Notes: generated by a model from the letters alone, not told the origin. Positions 47,536 to 58,165 are shown, counted from the first letter of the stretch. The stretch: 64,000 bases of DNA from Elgaria multicarinata webbii (GCF_023053635.1 NC_086178.1:89512226-89576225); one strand, 5' to 3'. Made by a program: numbers and translations.

Positions 47536-47605
47536 GTCTGCCACACTTCATGGCTTAGTTAGGTAGAACTTCGCACAGCAAAGAGAACTGAACGTTCAAC
47601 CAAGC

Positions 47606-47850
47606 GTGGTGTATTGGTTAGAGCAGCTTTTCTTCAACCTGGTTCCCTCCAGATGCCTTGGACTACAACTCCCAGCATTCCGCAACCCGCCATGGTAGTT
47701 GTGGTCCAGTATATATCTTGGGGGGATGCTGGGAACTGGAGTACAACCATATCTGGAGGGCACCAGATTAGGGAAGGCTGGGTTAGAGTGTAGGACTAGG
47801 TCTTGAGAGATCTGTACTCAATCTCTACTTACTCTGTCCCAAAGTAATCA
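47606..47850 (+). repeat. tRNA-SINE split by a MITE
   Basis: The SINE head GCGTGGTGTATTGGTTAGAG stops at 47623, and the rest, GTGTAGGACTAGGTCTTGAG AGATCTGTACTCAATCTC, resumes after the MITE. Same family as 4477-4690. Confidence 0.8.
47624..47780. mobile_element. Palindromic hAT-like MITE nested in a SINE
   Basis: 157 bp with inverted ends CAGCTTTTCTTCAACCTGG and GATTAGGGAAGGCTG. GGTTAGAG is on both sides (47616-47623 and 47781-47788), an exact 8-bp duplication of the SINE A-box sequence. Internal ACTACAACTCCCAGCATTC (47662-47680) resembles a ZNF143/THAP11 site. Confidence 0.93.
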
Positions 47851-47877
47851 TTTTTAGGCTTCAGCCTGAACAATTGC

Positions 47878-47944
47878 ATGATGGATGGATGGATGGATGG
47901 ATGATGATGATGATGATGATGATAATAATAATAATAATAATAAT
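47878..47944. repeat. Compound microsatellite (GGAT)n(GAT)n(AAT)n
   Basis: Three adjoining runs that pass from 4-bp to 3-bp units. Confidence 0.95.
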
Positions 47945-48641
47945 CTGGTGATGCTTTTGCCATCAATGAAATTCTTTGACTACTACATCTACACCAGCTG
48001 AAGTTCTCATCATCCTTTCTGTACTTGTTAAAAGTCTTCTGTAAATGACAACTCTAAGCTTGCACAAACATGCACACAGCAAAAACCCTGTCAGATCAAT
48101 CCATGCAGCCTTCTAATATCAGATGTGTAGGTATGTCGGATGGTGACAGCTAGTTACAATGTAGTGGCCAAAGAGAAATTTGCACATGCTCAGTGTCACT
48201 CTCTTATCTTGTTTTCACAGCATGTTCCAGGTAGGCTTGCCACCTTGTTCTGGGAAAACATTCTGCCTTGCAGAGATGTATGGCAGGCAGAAAATCAAAT
48301 GATGCAGCTTTCCCCTCTATGACCGGGAGTGCCTGTGCTTGTTGATTTTCTGCCTGTCGTGCAGCTTCTAAAGGCACAAAACGTCTGGCTGGAAGGAAAA
48401 AAAGGAGATTCTGTGTATAAATCAAGAATCCACAGATCCATCTCAATTCACTGTGCATTGTCAGATTGCTTACACAGCATTGAAGTATGCTTTCTAAACT
48501 AATAATATTTATTATTTGAGATGGTACAGATTTTCCAAAGCTCTCTCTGAGTGGCCTGTTTTTCTGTGGGCCAGAGGAAGGTGTTACTCTTTCAAAAATT
48601 CCTCCGAAGAAGCACAACACAGACTGCATCTAGTGCAACCT

Positions 48642-48720
48642 TTCCCAAGCTGATGCTCTCCAGATGCATTGGGAGTACAACACTCATCATCCTCAGCCAG
48701 TATGGAGGCAAGTGACAGCT
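48642..48720. mobile_element. MITE arm of the 'ACTACAACTCCC' family
   Basis: ACCTTTCCCAAGCTGATGCT CTCCAGATGCATTGGGAGTA CAACACTCATCATCCTCAGC CAGTATGG. Confidence 0.6.
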
Positions 48721-49239
48721 TCCAACCATAAGCCACCTTCTTTCTTTTCGCCAAAATGCCTCTGGACCCCAATGGCATTCTTAGAAAAGCAAAGGAATGT
48801 GAGGTAGCTGGAGCTGTGGTTTTGGGTGCTCCTAGCTAAATTGTGAAAGATAGTTAGATATGTTGTTGCTTAAGCTTGGGGAGACTAGGGTCTGTCCTGG
48901 GTTTCTTGGAAGAATACTGTTGTTTTAATTTCATGGGCTTGGAGGTTGCCTGGGAGTACCTGTGTGCTGCAGCGTTTCTCTGAGTATTAAGACTTATTCT
49001 TCTGGGGAACGGGTATTTTAATAATGTCAGGTATTTGGTTTGGCATTTGGGCTCAGATCCAGTCTCTACCTTGTACTCAATTTCTACAGCAAGTTACTTG
49101 TCTTTTGTGGTTAGCCAGGCTCCCATAATGGCCATTTTGTGGTGATAACAACAATAGTTTTTCAAATGGTGAAATGTGTCTGTGGGCCCAAAAACGTTTT
49201 GCATATAAGAGCCAAAGCTTATGGGTGAGTGTATGTTGT

Positions 49240-49567
49240 AGGGTGACCATATGGAAAGGAGGACAGGGCTCCTGTATCTTTAACAGTTGTACAGAAAAGG
49301 GAATTTCAGCAGGTGTCATTTGTATGCATGCGGCATCTGGTGAAATGCCCTCTTCATCAGAACAGTTAAAGCTGCGGGAGCCCTGCCTTCTTTTGTACCT
49401 CGTCTCTCTAGCTAAAGAGGGCAGGGCTCCTGCAGCTTTAACTGTTCTGATGAAAGGGCATTTCACCAGGTGCCGCATGCATACAAATGACACCTGCTGA
49501 AATTTCCTTTTCTAGACAACTGTTAAAGATACAGGAGCCCTGTCCTCCTTTCCATATGGTCACCCTA
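49240..49567. mobile_element. Long palindromic hAT-like MITE with exact 8-bp target duplication
   Basis: 328 bp, nearly palindromic end to end: AGGGTGACCATATGGAAAGG at the left and CCTTTCCATATGGTCACCCT at the right, with a second nested inverted pair (GTGTCATTTGTATGCATGCG / CGCATGCATACAAATGACAC-type). TATGTTGT flanks both sides (49232-49239, 49568-49575). Outer ends are shared with 3538-3827. Open frames of 108-138 codons on both strands are mirror images of the palindrome. Confidence 0.95.
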
Positions 49568-50339
49568 TATGTTGTCTTTTTCAATACATTCCTATTTTTT
49601 AAATTTTAGTACTGCTGATTTTATTTTATTTTTTACATATTAGTTTTCATGTTCTTAGGCCAATGATGAAGATTTTTATATCAAAATGTATTTGATATAA
49701 ATCTGTAGTTTGCTATAGATTTTAGGGAACCAGACGTTTATGATTTATTTGTTATACGTTGTAATTAAAGATCTTGTAATTAAAGATCCTGTGCAGTGTG
49801 TGTGTGTGTGTGTGTAGGGAGCAATCTTACGTCCCTAAGACAGCATCTGGGACACATTAAATATTTCAGTTTCCTGGATCCAAGGTTGGAGACAGAGCTT
49901 CAACCTGGGACCCAGGAGCACAAGCTCCCTAGCAGCTAGCATGGGGAAAACCAGCCCAGCTGCCTGTACAAGCTCACAAGTGTGGTCTTGTAGAGGGGTG
50001 AAGGTAGGCGGAGAGGGGAGGAGACTGGAAACACTGGGAACCAAGGTATCCCCAGCTGTTTCTGCCTCTGCTAGATGGTCAAAATGACCTGTTTAGCTAA
50101 AATGCATTGGCTACTCGTAAGCCTCCAAGTTCAGAGCTAAGTTATGCCCTTTACTTTTATTTTTGAAAGGGGCCCTGTATTAAATAACAGTAGCAGCTTT
50201 AGCCTTTAATACCTGTAATAATAGGAAACAGACTGTTGTGAGAGTTAGAGTACTGGAATACACCATCAGAAATAGGTCAGTCAGCCTTCCAGCAATCAGT
50301 TGTAGTAAGTTGTATAATGCTTGTTTATTCTACACTTCA

Positions 50340-51870
50340 GCCTTCTGCAATATTAAGTGCCACAGAGGGTTGCTTTAAATGTGGCATCACCATTGCATAA
50401 ATTTCTGTCTAGCATGTGGAAAAGAGTGCAGAAAATGTGACAAATGTAATCATTTTGTTAAATGTGTAAAACAAGAGTGTTTCAAGATAAAGATATAGTT
50501 AAACAGGTAAATACAGATGGGAAAAATATGATCTCTTCTTTGGTAGTATGAATTTGGTATAATGAATTATTCCATTCTAGAAGTTGAGTGGTATGTGTTG
50601 GATCCTGGAATGGATCCTGGTTATGTTTCCATGGATTTACTAATTGCTGAGGAGCTGGAGGAATCAGAAGACTCAGCAGAAAACTTAAAGGTCAACGTTG
50701 CACCTGGACATTGATGTCATGATTGAATAATTGGTAACTTGATTGTTTCAATTAAGGGATTGCAAGCAGTTGCATCACTGTACAGTTAGCCTATAAAAAG
50801 GAATGTATTCCCATGTACATGTATCAGAAATGATCACTCTATCACTCAGAATGTATCAGAGCTGTATTGACTGACCGTATGTAAGTATTTGTATTTGTGA
50901 TTGCCATAACTAAATTATATTTTTATATGCCAGTAAAGGTTTGTTTAAACCTACTGAAAGTCTCAGTCTTAATCTGTGTCTGTGCTGACTTTGCTGGAAA
51001 CCGTTGCAAATACTCTGCTATAAGGTTATTGGTCAGAAGCCCAGTCTGGCAATAACTAAATCAGGTTGTAAATATAAAACCAACATATCCCAATAGTATG
51101 TTCATGTGAAATGATCACAAAATGGATTCCAAAATTGGCATAGGGGCATAAACAAATACAATGCCTTCGGTGGGTAGGGGGGAATTACAACGCATGTAAG
51201 CTGAACCACTTTCAACATTCAAATAAGACAAGAACATACTCTGGGGAAAAGACTGAAAGTGTTTGGTAAATGTAATCTGTATTGCAAGTATAAGGACAAG
51301 GCAATTCAGCCACAATTCGAGGAAATAGATTTTGATGCAGATGCTATACTGAGTCTATAGACTATGACTAATTTAAATTTGGTACAATGAGTTAATTTAA
51401 CAGAAAGAGACTCAGAAGATCAATAGAATCTGATGTGGATTATACCAATTGCATACCAAAGCAATATTCCATAAAAATAAATCCACACATACCACCTGTT
51501 ATTAAAGCTCCAGTAGCAGTAACAGATAATGTTCAAAAGGAATTGCTTGTATGGGAAAACTGAAGGTGTCATTAAAAGTAGAAGATCTTGCAAAGTAGGT
51601 CAATACAAGACCAGTTAAGAATATGTATGAGCGCAAGAAATATGAACAAGGCAATCTTAAGAAGGCTTACTATAGAAGAAATGACTAGTAATTTAGCGGG
51701 AACAGAACTATTTACAATACCTGATGCCATTAATGGAGTTTGGCAAATTCATTTGGATGAGAAAAGTCCCAGGCTATGTGCATTCAAGATGTGTTTTGGA
51801 AAGCACAGATTCTCAAGATTGTCATTTAGTACCTCTCCAGCTCCAGAGGTGTACCAAAGGCAAACTTAAC
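50340..51870 (+). mobile_element. Ty3/gypsy-type LTR retroelement fossil
   Basis: Decayed internal region in the plus orientation. A Gag zinc-knuckle-like segment rich in Cys and His lies near 50365-50470, a protease-to-reverse-transcriptase linker near 51060-51360, and a reverse-transcriptase piece near 51690-51870 with the Ty3/gypsy-like phrases VWQIHLDEKS and FGKHRFSRL. It is broken many times and clearly old. An LTR-like segment (50596-51055) interrupts it. No flanking LTR pair was found. Confidence 0.75.
50596..51055 (+). mobile_element. LTR-like segment inside the gypsy fossil
   Basis: Begins TGTTGGATCCTGG and has a TATA-like CTATAAAAAGG near 50793, with a GTCTCAGTCTTAATCTGTGT CTGTGCTGAC stretch near 50960 that looks like an LTR 3' part. 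Probably a solitary LTR of another element. Ends are approximate and no target duplication is certain. Confidence 0.4.
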
Positions 51871-51879
51871 ATACATGAG

Positions 51880-53480
51880 GGTCTTGATGGTGTTCGATTC
51901 TAAAACAGCAGTGGGATATTCAACAGGAAGGGGGAGACATAGTGTCTATCCAACATGCATCCAGGGGCCTCATGTGGCCCATAGGCTATGGGTTTTGCAC
52001 ACTTGTGTTAGAGAGAGCTATCTGATCTCCAAAACCATGAAGGACCAGACAAGAACAAAGAGACTGAAGCAGGTTCTAGACAGGTGTTGAGAAAAACACC
52101 TGAAACAAAATAGAGAGAAATGCTGATTTGCCATGTCAGAAATTGAAGGATCTTCATTAATGATTGTGAGTACTGGACTAGAGAGTATTAATGTGTGGGT
52201 TATTAATGTATGGGTTATTTTATGCATGGGCTATTTTATTGGGAAAACTGCTTGAGAGAGATCAGTGCTTTCAGTTGGTAGGGCATATGATTGGCCAAAT
52301 ATTAGGAGTTTTAAAATGTCATCAGCTTGTGAGTTCCAAATAATTCTTTTTCAAGAAAAATGAATGTTTGGACCATTGACAAATCATATAATCTTCTATG
52401 TGCCCATTCTAGCTTTCAGGTTGGGTTGATCAGAAGTGGATTTTCTTTGCTGAATTTTATCTGACAGAAATGCAAGTAAACTGAAAATCCAAGTAAAACA
52501 ATGGAATAAGCACTAATTATCTCCCACCTATAGGGTTCAAACTGTTAAAACTACAAAACAGTGAAACGTACTTCTGAGTAAACATGAATAGGAATTCACG
52601 ACAAAAAACAAATTACTGTACTTAAACCATAACTAAATTTATGTAGGCAGTAATCCAAAGCCAACTCATTGACATCAGCAATTCATGATGATGAGCTCCC
52701 ATGTTGTTGACATCACATCTTTTGTTATTTTAGGCAGAGGTGAGACCACATTTGCTATTTTAATTCTTCTCCTTGATGTTAAATACTCATTTGCATGGCC
52801 AAAGGCAAACCTTTTCACCCACAACCAAATACCACAGTGTTGGTTTGGTGGTCAATCCCACTGAAATGAAGCCTTGTAGATCCATCCTCCTTCTCATATA
52901 CTAATACCAATTTGAGTTTTCCTGTGCTTATGCCTATGTACCCAAAACCATACTGCTCATACATAAGATAAACTCAGAGTAGCTCCAGGTTTTTAGAATA
53001 GAAGGGATTGGCTAGAACAGAAGGACAGGGACATATAGGTATGAAAAGTAGAAAAGACCATGGTTTTGATAATTTACTTCATGGTTCTAACTAAGCTTTT
53101 TTAGGAAGGGAAAGATAGTTGCCCATAGAAATCAATGGAGAAATCCAAGACTTTAATGTAGTTGGGATTGGGCAGATTTGCACCAGTGTGTCTACCGTTT
53201 TATCCCTAAAAGGGAACAGCAAAGAAGAGTTCCTGCTCTTTCTAACTCATCTACTGTGAAACACTTTTAGCAATAACTTGCTAATGCAAATTCCAAACCA
53301 GGCATTTCATTTTCCATATAGCAGGTTGGAAAGGACTGTGGCTGGGGAAATGTGGCTTATGACAGCCCTTCAGTTTAGCTCACACTAAACAGGCTCTGAG
53401 TAGTTTGCAACAATTTTACATGTTACACCCCTAGTGTACGTTGGGGATTGCGCTCTAGCTGAGAGATCTGCTTACAAGAA
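51880..53480. other. Intergenic, little recognised
   Basis: A hAT-like MITE end (GGGGCCTCATGTGGCCCATA near 51962) and a short 'cttctgagtaaacatg' repeat (52570) are the only recognisable pieces. No gene seen. Confidence 0.5.
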
Positions 53481-53484
53481 CCCT

Positions 53485-53562
53485 GTAATGTTTTAGTTGT
53501 AAACTGCCCAGAGACCTTAGGCTGTTGGGCAGTATAAATATGTAATACATAAAAGTAAATAA
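53485..53562 (+). repeat. L2-type LINE 3' end (hairpin family A, variant stem)
   Basis: TAAACTGCCCAGAGACCTTA GGCTGTTGGGCAGTATAAAT ATG then a TAAA-like tail. The stem here is CTGCCC/GGGCAG in place of CCGCCC/GGGCGG, so pairing is kept. Confidence 0.8.
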
Positions 53563-53762
53563 ATGTTATTCATTGCTTTTATCCTCACATTGCAGGTTGG
53601 ACAGAGAACAATATACCACAAGTGTGCAGTGTAGTTCACTGTTGTACCCTTATTGCAATTTGGAGAGCTGTGTTGAGAAAGAGAGAAGCTGACAGCAGCT
53701 CTGCAAATGTAGTCCGCTGATTCAATGCAGGTCCAAAATGAAGATGAGGCCGGTTTGGAATC

Positions 53763-53830
53763 TTAAGCCTTAGCTAGACCTAAAGTTTATCCTGGGATCG
53801 TCCCGGGGTCGTCCCTGCCTGCTCTTACCC
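53763..53830. mobile_element. Half of a palindromic MITE
   Basis: CCTTAGCTAGACCTAAAGTT TATCCTGGGATCGTCCCGGG GTCGTCCCTGCC. The 'GATCGTCCCGGG' theme is typical of a palindromic squamate MITE; the opposite arm is missing. Confidence 0.5.
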
Positions 53831-54691
53831 CTCAGGTTGGCAGCAATAGATCGATCTCCTTAAATTATCCCCCAGACCTTCTCCCAGGCCAAACCCAACA
53901 ATCCATTTCCTGCAGGAGCCTCATGCTCCATTGCCATGTGTGCAGACTGGTTGCTCTTTTAAATGTTCAAAGGCTTAGGAAGAATGCACATGAAATAAGA
54001 CCCACCTGTCTTGGACACTCACTTTTTTTTTTCAACAGCCTCTGCTACAGGCTCAAGTACATCTGCTCACCAGGGATAAACATCAACACTTTGTATATAC
54101 TGTTTGCAGATACTACTAGGGCTCTCCGTTCTTGGAGTGCCATTGGAACAGCACCACCCACGTACAAGAGGGAGGTATCAGTTGGCTTGGGGTTTGTAGT
54201 AGTCAAAAAGTGTTGCAGAGGTTTAAAGTAGTACAAAAAAAAACTAGCGGGGTGGGCCCATCTAAAAGGTGTGGGGGTAAAAAATCCCAAAACAGCCCAA
54301 TGAAAGCCAAGTGTGTACAGTGGCCACATAAATAAATGAAGTGGTCACTGTCAGATCAATCCCCCCAAAACACCCTGCTTACCCAGAGGTTAGGCTGTCT
54401 GCTCCTGCCTGAGGGGAGCCTTTGAAGGTGCAGATCTGGTTGACTGGCAACTAGCCCAATCAACTCTTCAAAGCCCGCTTGGGGGTTTTTTTTAATACTA
54501 CAAACCTGAGATCCACCAACTGGAGCCTGGTGCAAAACACACACTCTTAGAATTCTACGTTCAGAGTACCTTCCACACACAAATCCATCCTGGGTACCCA
54601 AAGGTGCCTTCATTTCAGCAATTTCCAGAGGGGTAGTCCATTGCAGCAAGAACGACAGAGGCTCATAGCACCTGGAAGACGAACAAATTTA

Positions 54692-54782
54692 GGCTGCAAT
54701 CCTACACCCTTACCTAGGGGTAAGTCCCATTGAACTCCACGGAGCTTCCTTCTGAGCAGACATGCGTAGGACTGCTTTATTA
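54692..54782. mobile_element. Short palindromic repeat ('TCCCATTGAACTCA' family)
   Basis: GGCTGCAATCCTACACCCTT ACCTAGGGGTAAGTCCCATT GAACTCCACGGAGCTTCCTT CTGAGCAGACATGCGTAGGA. Confidence 0.7.
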
Positions 54783-55310
54783 TTCTGTCATAAGCTTTTG
54801 TGAAGAGGACTATAGTCCAGGAAAGTTTATTCCAGAATAAATTCATTAGTCTTTCCAGTGCTACGGGACAAGAACCCTCATTTTTTTCATTTCAGCGGTC
54901 TAATTTAGGGTCGGGGGAAGTAATTTTTCTGGCTGCAATAGTAAAGCAATATTATGGTAAATATTGTTTAGTCATAAATCCTTGCCGACCAACTGCAGAT
55001 CAGTCAGTTCCACTAGTAGATCCGGATCTCCTTTCCGCCCATCTGTGGACTAGCCTTTGAAGGCGGGGAGCCGGTGGGTTGACTGTCAACACAGGCCTGA
55101 TCCACACCTTTAAGCTTTGCCCTGGGCAGCCTCCTCGCCTGAGAAACGAGGTGGCTCGGGGGCGGGGGGGGGGGGGGCTTTGAAGGCTTCTCCCACCCAT
55201 CAGCCACGTTTTCTTTTTGGGGTCTGACTTGTAATATATAAATCCCAAAATCCTGTGGTCACCAACTACTAGGAAAAGCCGACATTTTGCCTCTGCGCAG
55301 TCTCCGACAG

Positions 55311-55329
55311 GACTGTAGGGGGCGCTGCG
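55311..55329 (+). promoter_or_regulatory. Candidate CTCF site
   Basis: GACTGTAGGGGGCGCTGCG has the AGGGGGCGCT core of the CTCF motif but differs from consensus upstream of it. Confidence 0.4.
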
Positions 55330-55351
55330 TCGGCCACCCGGCCCCGCTGGG

Positions 55352-55370
55352 ACTACATGTCCCAGAATGC
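55352..55370 (+). promoter_or_regulatory. Candidate ZNF143/THAP11 site
   Basis: ACTACATGTCCCAGAATGC fits the known promoter motif ACTACAnnTCCCAGnATGC in full, about 240 bp upstream of the UBE2D1 start codon. Confidence 0.7.
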
Positions 55371-55608
55371 GCCTGGGGCGGGAGGAGGCGGACGGCGAGG
55401 TGGGCGGGGTGTGGAGTCTATTAGCAGAAGCGGAAACAAAAGACCCATCGATTGGGAGCGGAGAGGCACCTCGGCTTCGGCCTTAACACGCCCCGCGAGA
55501 GCCCGGCCCCCTCCTGGAGCAACCAACGCCGTCGTCGTCTCCTCCTCCTCCTGTGTTTCCCCCCCTCGCAGCTTCCCCAGACCGGCCCGCCCGCATCCCC
55601 GGCTCCCC

Positions 55609-55632
55609 ATGGCGCTGAAGCGGATACAGAAG
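55609..55632 (+). CDS. UBE2D1: Ubiquitin-conjugating enzyme E2 D1, first coding exon (rest outside the window)
   Basis: UBE2D enzymes accept ubiquitin from E1 on a catalytic cysteine and pass it on with many E3 ligases. This 24-bp exon encodes MALKRIQK and ends at donor GTGAGG. The UBE2D family splits its first exon at exactly this point, and MALKRIQK matches UBE2D1 (D2 has MALKRIHK, D3 MALKRINK). The position beside CISD1 and IPMK, as in mammals, supports UBE2D1. No second exon (expected ELSDLQRDPP...) was found in the next 8.4 kb, so the first intron runs past the window end; the human first intron is also long. Confidence 0.9.
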
Positions 55633-56739
55633 GTGAGGGCACCCGAGTGGGCCGGTCCGGTCTGCCCACCGTCCGTTGGGAACTGGGTGAGCTTCGAGCT
55701 GCCCGGGCCTGGGCTTAGTACCAGAGACCCAGGAGCGCAGGATTGGGGCTGAGGGGAGAGTAGATCTCGCGATGGGGGCAGAGGGAAGAGAAGGAGCCAT
55801 GGCTGGAGAGGAGGGGGAGGGGAGACGGGCCTAGGCGGAGGGGCTTCAGGGCGGAGGGGCCGTGGAGACACCCCCCCCCGCTCCCGTTTCTCCTTTTTGA
55901 GGCCAAGGTACATCGTTGCATTGGCAGCTTGCAGGAGCCTCTGATTTTCTGGGATGGTTTGGCAAATGCTTGAGATCATGCTGAGTTAACCTTTTCAGTG
56001 TGTTTTAAACAGACCCTCCTCTTATATTCTCAATCCTTAGCAGCACTCAGCGGTACAGCTTTTCCTGGACTATATACCGCTTCAGGTTGGGGTGATCCAT
56101 GTATGTGTGTGTGTGCGTGCTTCCCCGTCAGACATGCAGAAAACTAGCATGTCCGTTTTCCTGGAATGCTATATTCTCTTCAGCTCCCCCACCTCTCCGA
56201 ACATTTTGGAAACCCCGAATGGCTAACAACCTCCGGGCAGAAGTACTGAGGGTTTTCTGGACTATACTACTCCAGGCTGCTAAATGTAGAAACTAGCACA
56301 AAAGGCTGCTTGGAGAAAGCATATTTAGAGATAACTAAGGCTGTTCTAATTTTTTTCCTGCATTGCTCCAATGGTCCAGGAGCTGTTTCCCCCCATTGCT
56401 AGTGTAGTGTCAGAAGGCTCATACTGCAGCTGGTCCAAAACCAGGTCAACTCTTGGGAACTGGGTTAATGCTGGCATATGAGAGTTCTGCCTGCAACGTC
56501 TGGGCTTCTTGCATTGCCTTGGCCAGGCAGGAAGGAGTCTTCCTGCCTGGCTCCACCATTCACCTTGCAGCTTGGCTGAAGTAGCTGTTAGTAGTGATTG
56601 GGAGTGTGTATGGATGTGATGTTGGCAGCTCTTCCTGGTTGATGTACTGAAGGCAGGGAGAGAATTATTATGGTTTAGAAGGGGGGAAAAGACAGCGATT
56701 TTGCATATCAGTCCTCTAAACTTTCAGGGTCTAGGTCAT

Positions 56740-56808
56740 TTTTGTGAACCGCCCAGAGAGCTTCGGCTATTGGGTGGTATAAAAATGTAATAAATAAATA
56801 AATAAATA
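56740..56808 (+). repeat. L2-type LINE 3' end (hairpin family A)
   Basis: TGTGAACCGCCCAGAGAGCT TCGGCTATTGGGTGGTATAA AAATG then (TAAA)n. One stem base is now G-U-like (GGGTGG). Confidence 0.88.
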
Positions 56809-56814
56809 CTTCAG

Positions 56815-57190
56815 AGAGCACCTTCTCTCCTACCAACCTGCCCAATTACTGAGGTCATCAGAGGGCATGCTTCTGGTGGTTCCACATTGGGATCCACCAG
56901 AGAAGAGCCTTTAGTGTAGCGGCTCTTTCTCTATGGAACTGCCTGCCCCTGGAGGTCAGGCAGGTGTCAACACTAGGCTGCTTCCGGCACCTCCTGAAAA
57001 CAACTCTGTTTTGAGTAGCCTTCCTCAACTGTCTAGCCACTGTTTTTCTGGTTCCTTTGTTTTTAAATTGAACAATTTTAATTTGCTTTTTAAATCTTTC
57101 TTTTACTGTTTATACCTATGTTCGCCGCTCTGGAATCTGTGTTAGATAATTGAGTGGTATATACCTTTTGTTAATAATAATAACAACAAC
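56815..57190 (+). repeat. LINE ORF end and 3' end (family F)
   Basis: GAGAAGAGCCTTTAGTGTAG CGGCTCTTTCTCTATGGAAC TGCCTGCCCCTGGAGGTCAG is an L2-type 'RAFSVAALSLWNCLPLEV'-like end with one stop. The tail has CGCCGCTCTGGAATCTGTG and TTGAGTGGTATATACC, then (TAA)n and (CAA)n. Confidence 0.75.
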
Positions 57191-57809
57191 ACGACCCTAG
57201 AAAGAGCAGTCTGTGGGCAGTTTGCATCAATCTCATTCTGAGACATCCTGGTGTTTTTTCATCTCCCAAGGTTGTCATTGGTGTTGCTATTGCTAATTTG
57301 TAGGCCTGGGAGACTTCTCCTAAATTGATCTTCACCGGATATGATATGCTCAGTAGTCTCAACAAAAGTGAAGCTGATTCATATGTTTTAATTTACTGTT
57401 CTCCTCAAGTAAGTATTAAGAGTGAAAAGCTAGAAAAGATGATACTGAACAGTTGAAAGCTTGCCAAAAAGGAAATTCAGCTAGATGTTACTGACAACAG
57501 CTTTGAGTAATTGTTGTCATTTTAACACAGTTTCTTTGTAAATGTAGACAAGAGAAAATTACTTAACGCCATTTCAAAATTGTGTTTGACCTGGTATGAC
57601 GCAGACTGGTTAGAATTGTGAGAAGAATTCGGACAGTTCTGGCTCAAATTGCCTTCCAAGGTGATGTCGCATTCAGACAGATGCACTATTGACCGTTGGA
57701 AGATTCAGGACAGAGAAACGGAGGTGTTACTTCACACTGTGAATAGCGCATTTATCGAATTTGCTGCTGTCACAAGATGTGGTGATGTCTACAAGAAGAT
57801 TACATAGAT

Positions 57810-58038
57810 CTAGAGAGGAGAGGGCTATCAATGGCTACTAGTTATGATGGCTTCATGCTAACCTCAGGGTCAGAGGTAGAATGCACCTGAATGCTAGTTG
57901 CTGGCAAACAAACAGTGCAAGACAGCTATTGCCCCTATTCCCTGCTTGTGGGCTTCCTAGAGGCATCTGATTGACCACTGCAGGAGACAGAATGATGGAC
58001 TAGACAGGCCTTTGATCTGATCCTGCAGGGTTCTTATT
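57810..58038 (+). repeat. Reptile interspersed repeat (SINE-like), copy 2
   Basis: GGGCTATCAATGGCTACTAG TTATGATGG ... GATGGACTAGACAGGCCTTT GATCTGATCCTGCAGGG. Same family as 4741-4965. Confidence 0.65.
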
Positions 58039-58107
58039 GGTCTTCAGCTTTACTACACTGTAATGAGAACAATTTGCCGCTTGGGACATTTACAAGTTAT
58101 GCTAAGA

Positions 58108-58165
58108 CTGCAATCCTAAACACATCTACCTGGAAGCAAGCCCTATAGAAATAATAGGACTTGTT
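58108..58165. mobile_element. Short palindromic repeat, one arm
   Basis: GACTGCAATCCTAAACACAT CTACCTGGAAGCAAGCCCTA TAGAA; same family as 54692-54782. Confidence 0.55.

Larger units (their letters stand above)
55270..55880 (+). promoter_or_regulatory. CpG-island promoter of UBE2D1
   Basis: Sharp rise in GC and CpG around the first coding exon of UBE2D1. Contains a CTCF-like GTAGGGGGCGCTGCG (55315-55329), a ZNF143/THAP11-like site (55352-55370) and GC boxes (GGGCGGGG near 55403). No TATA box. The 5' UTR is probably within 55430-55608. Confidence 0.8.

Noticed and set aside
49077-49500. Open frames of 138 and 108 codons on opposite strands
   Set aside because: They lie over the palindromic MITE and mirror each other; no protein family.
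55353-55979. 208-codon minus-strand frame over the UBE2D1 promoter
   Set aside because: Pro/Gly/Arg-rich frame in a CpG island; no domain and several overlapping alternatives.
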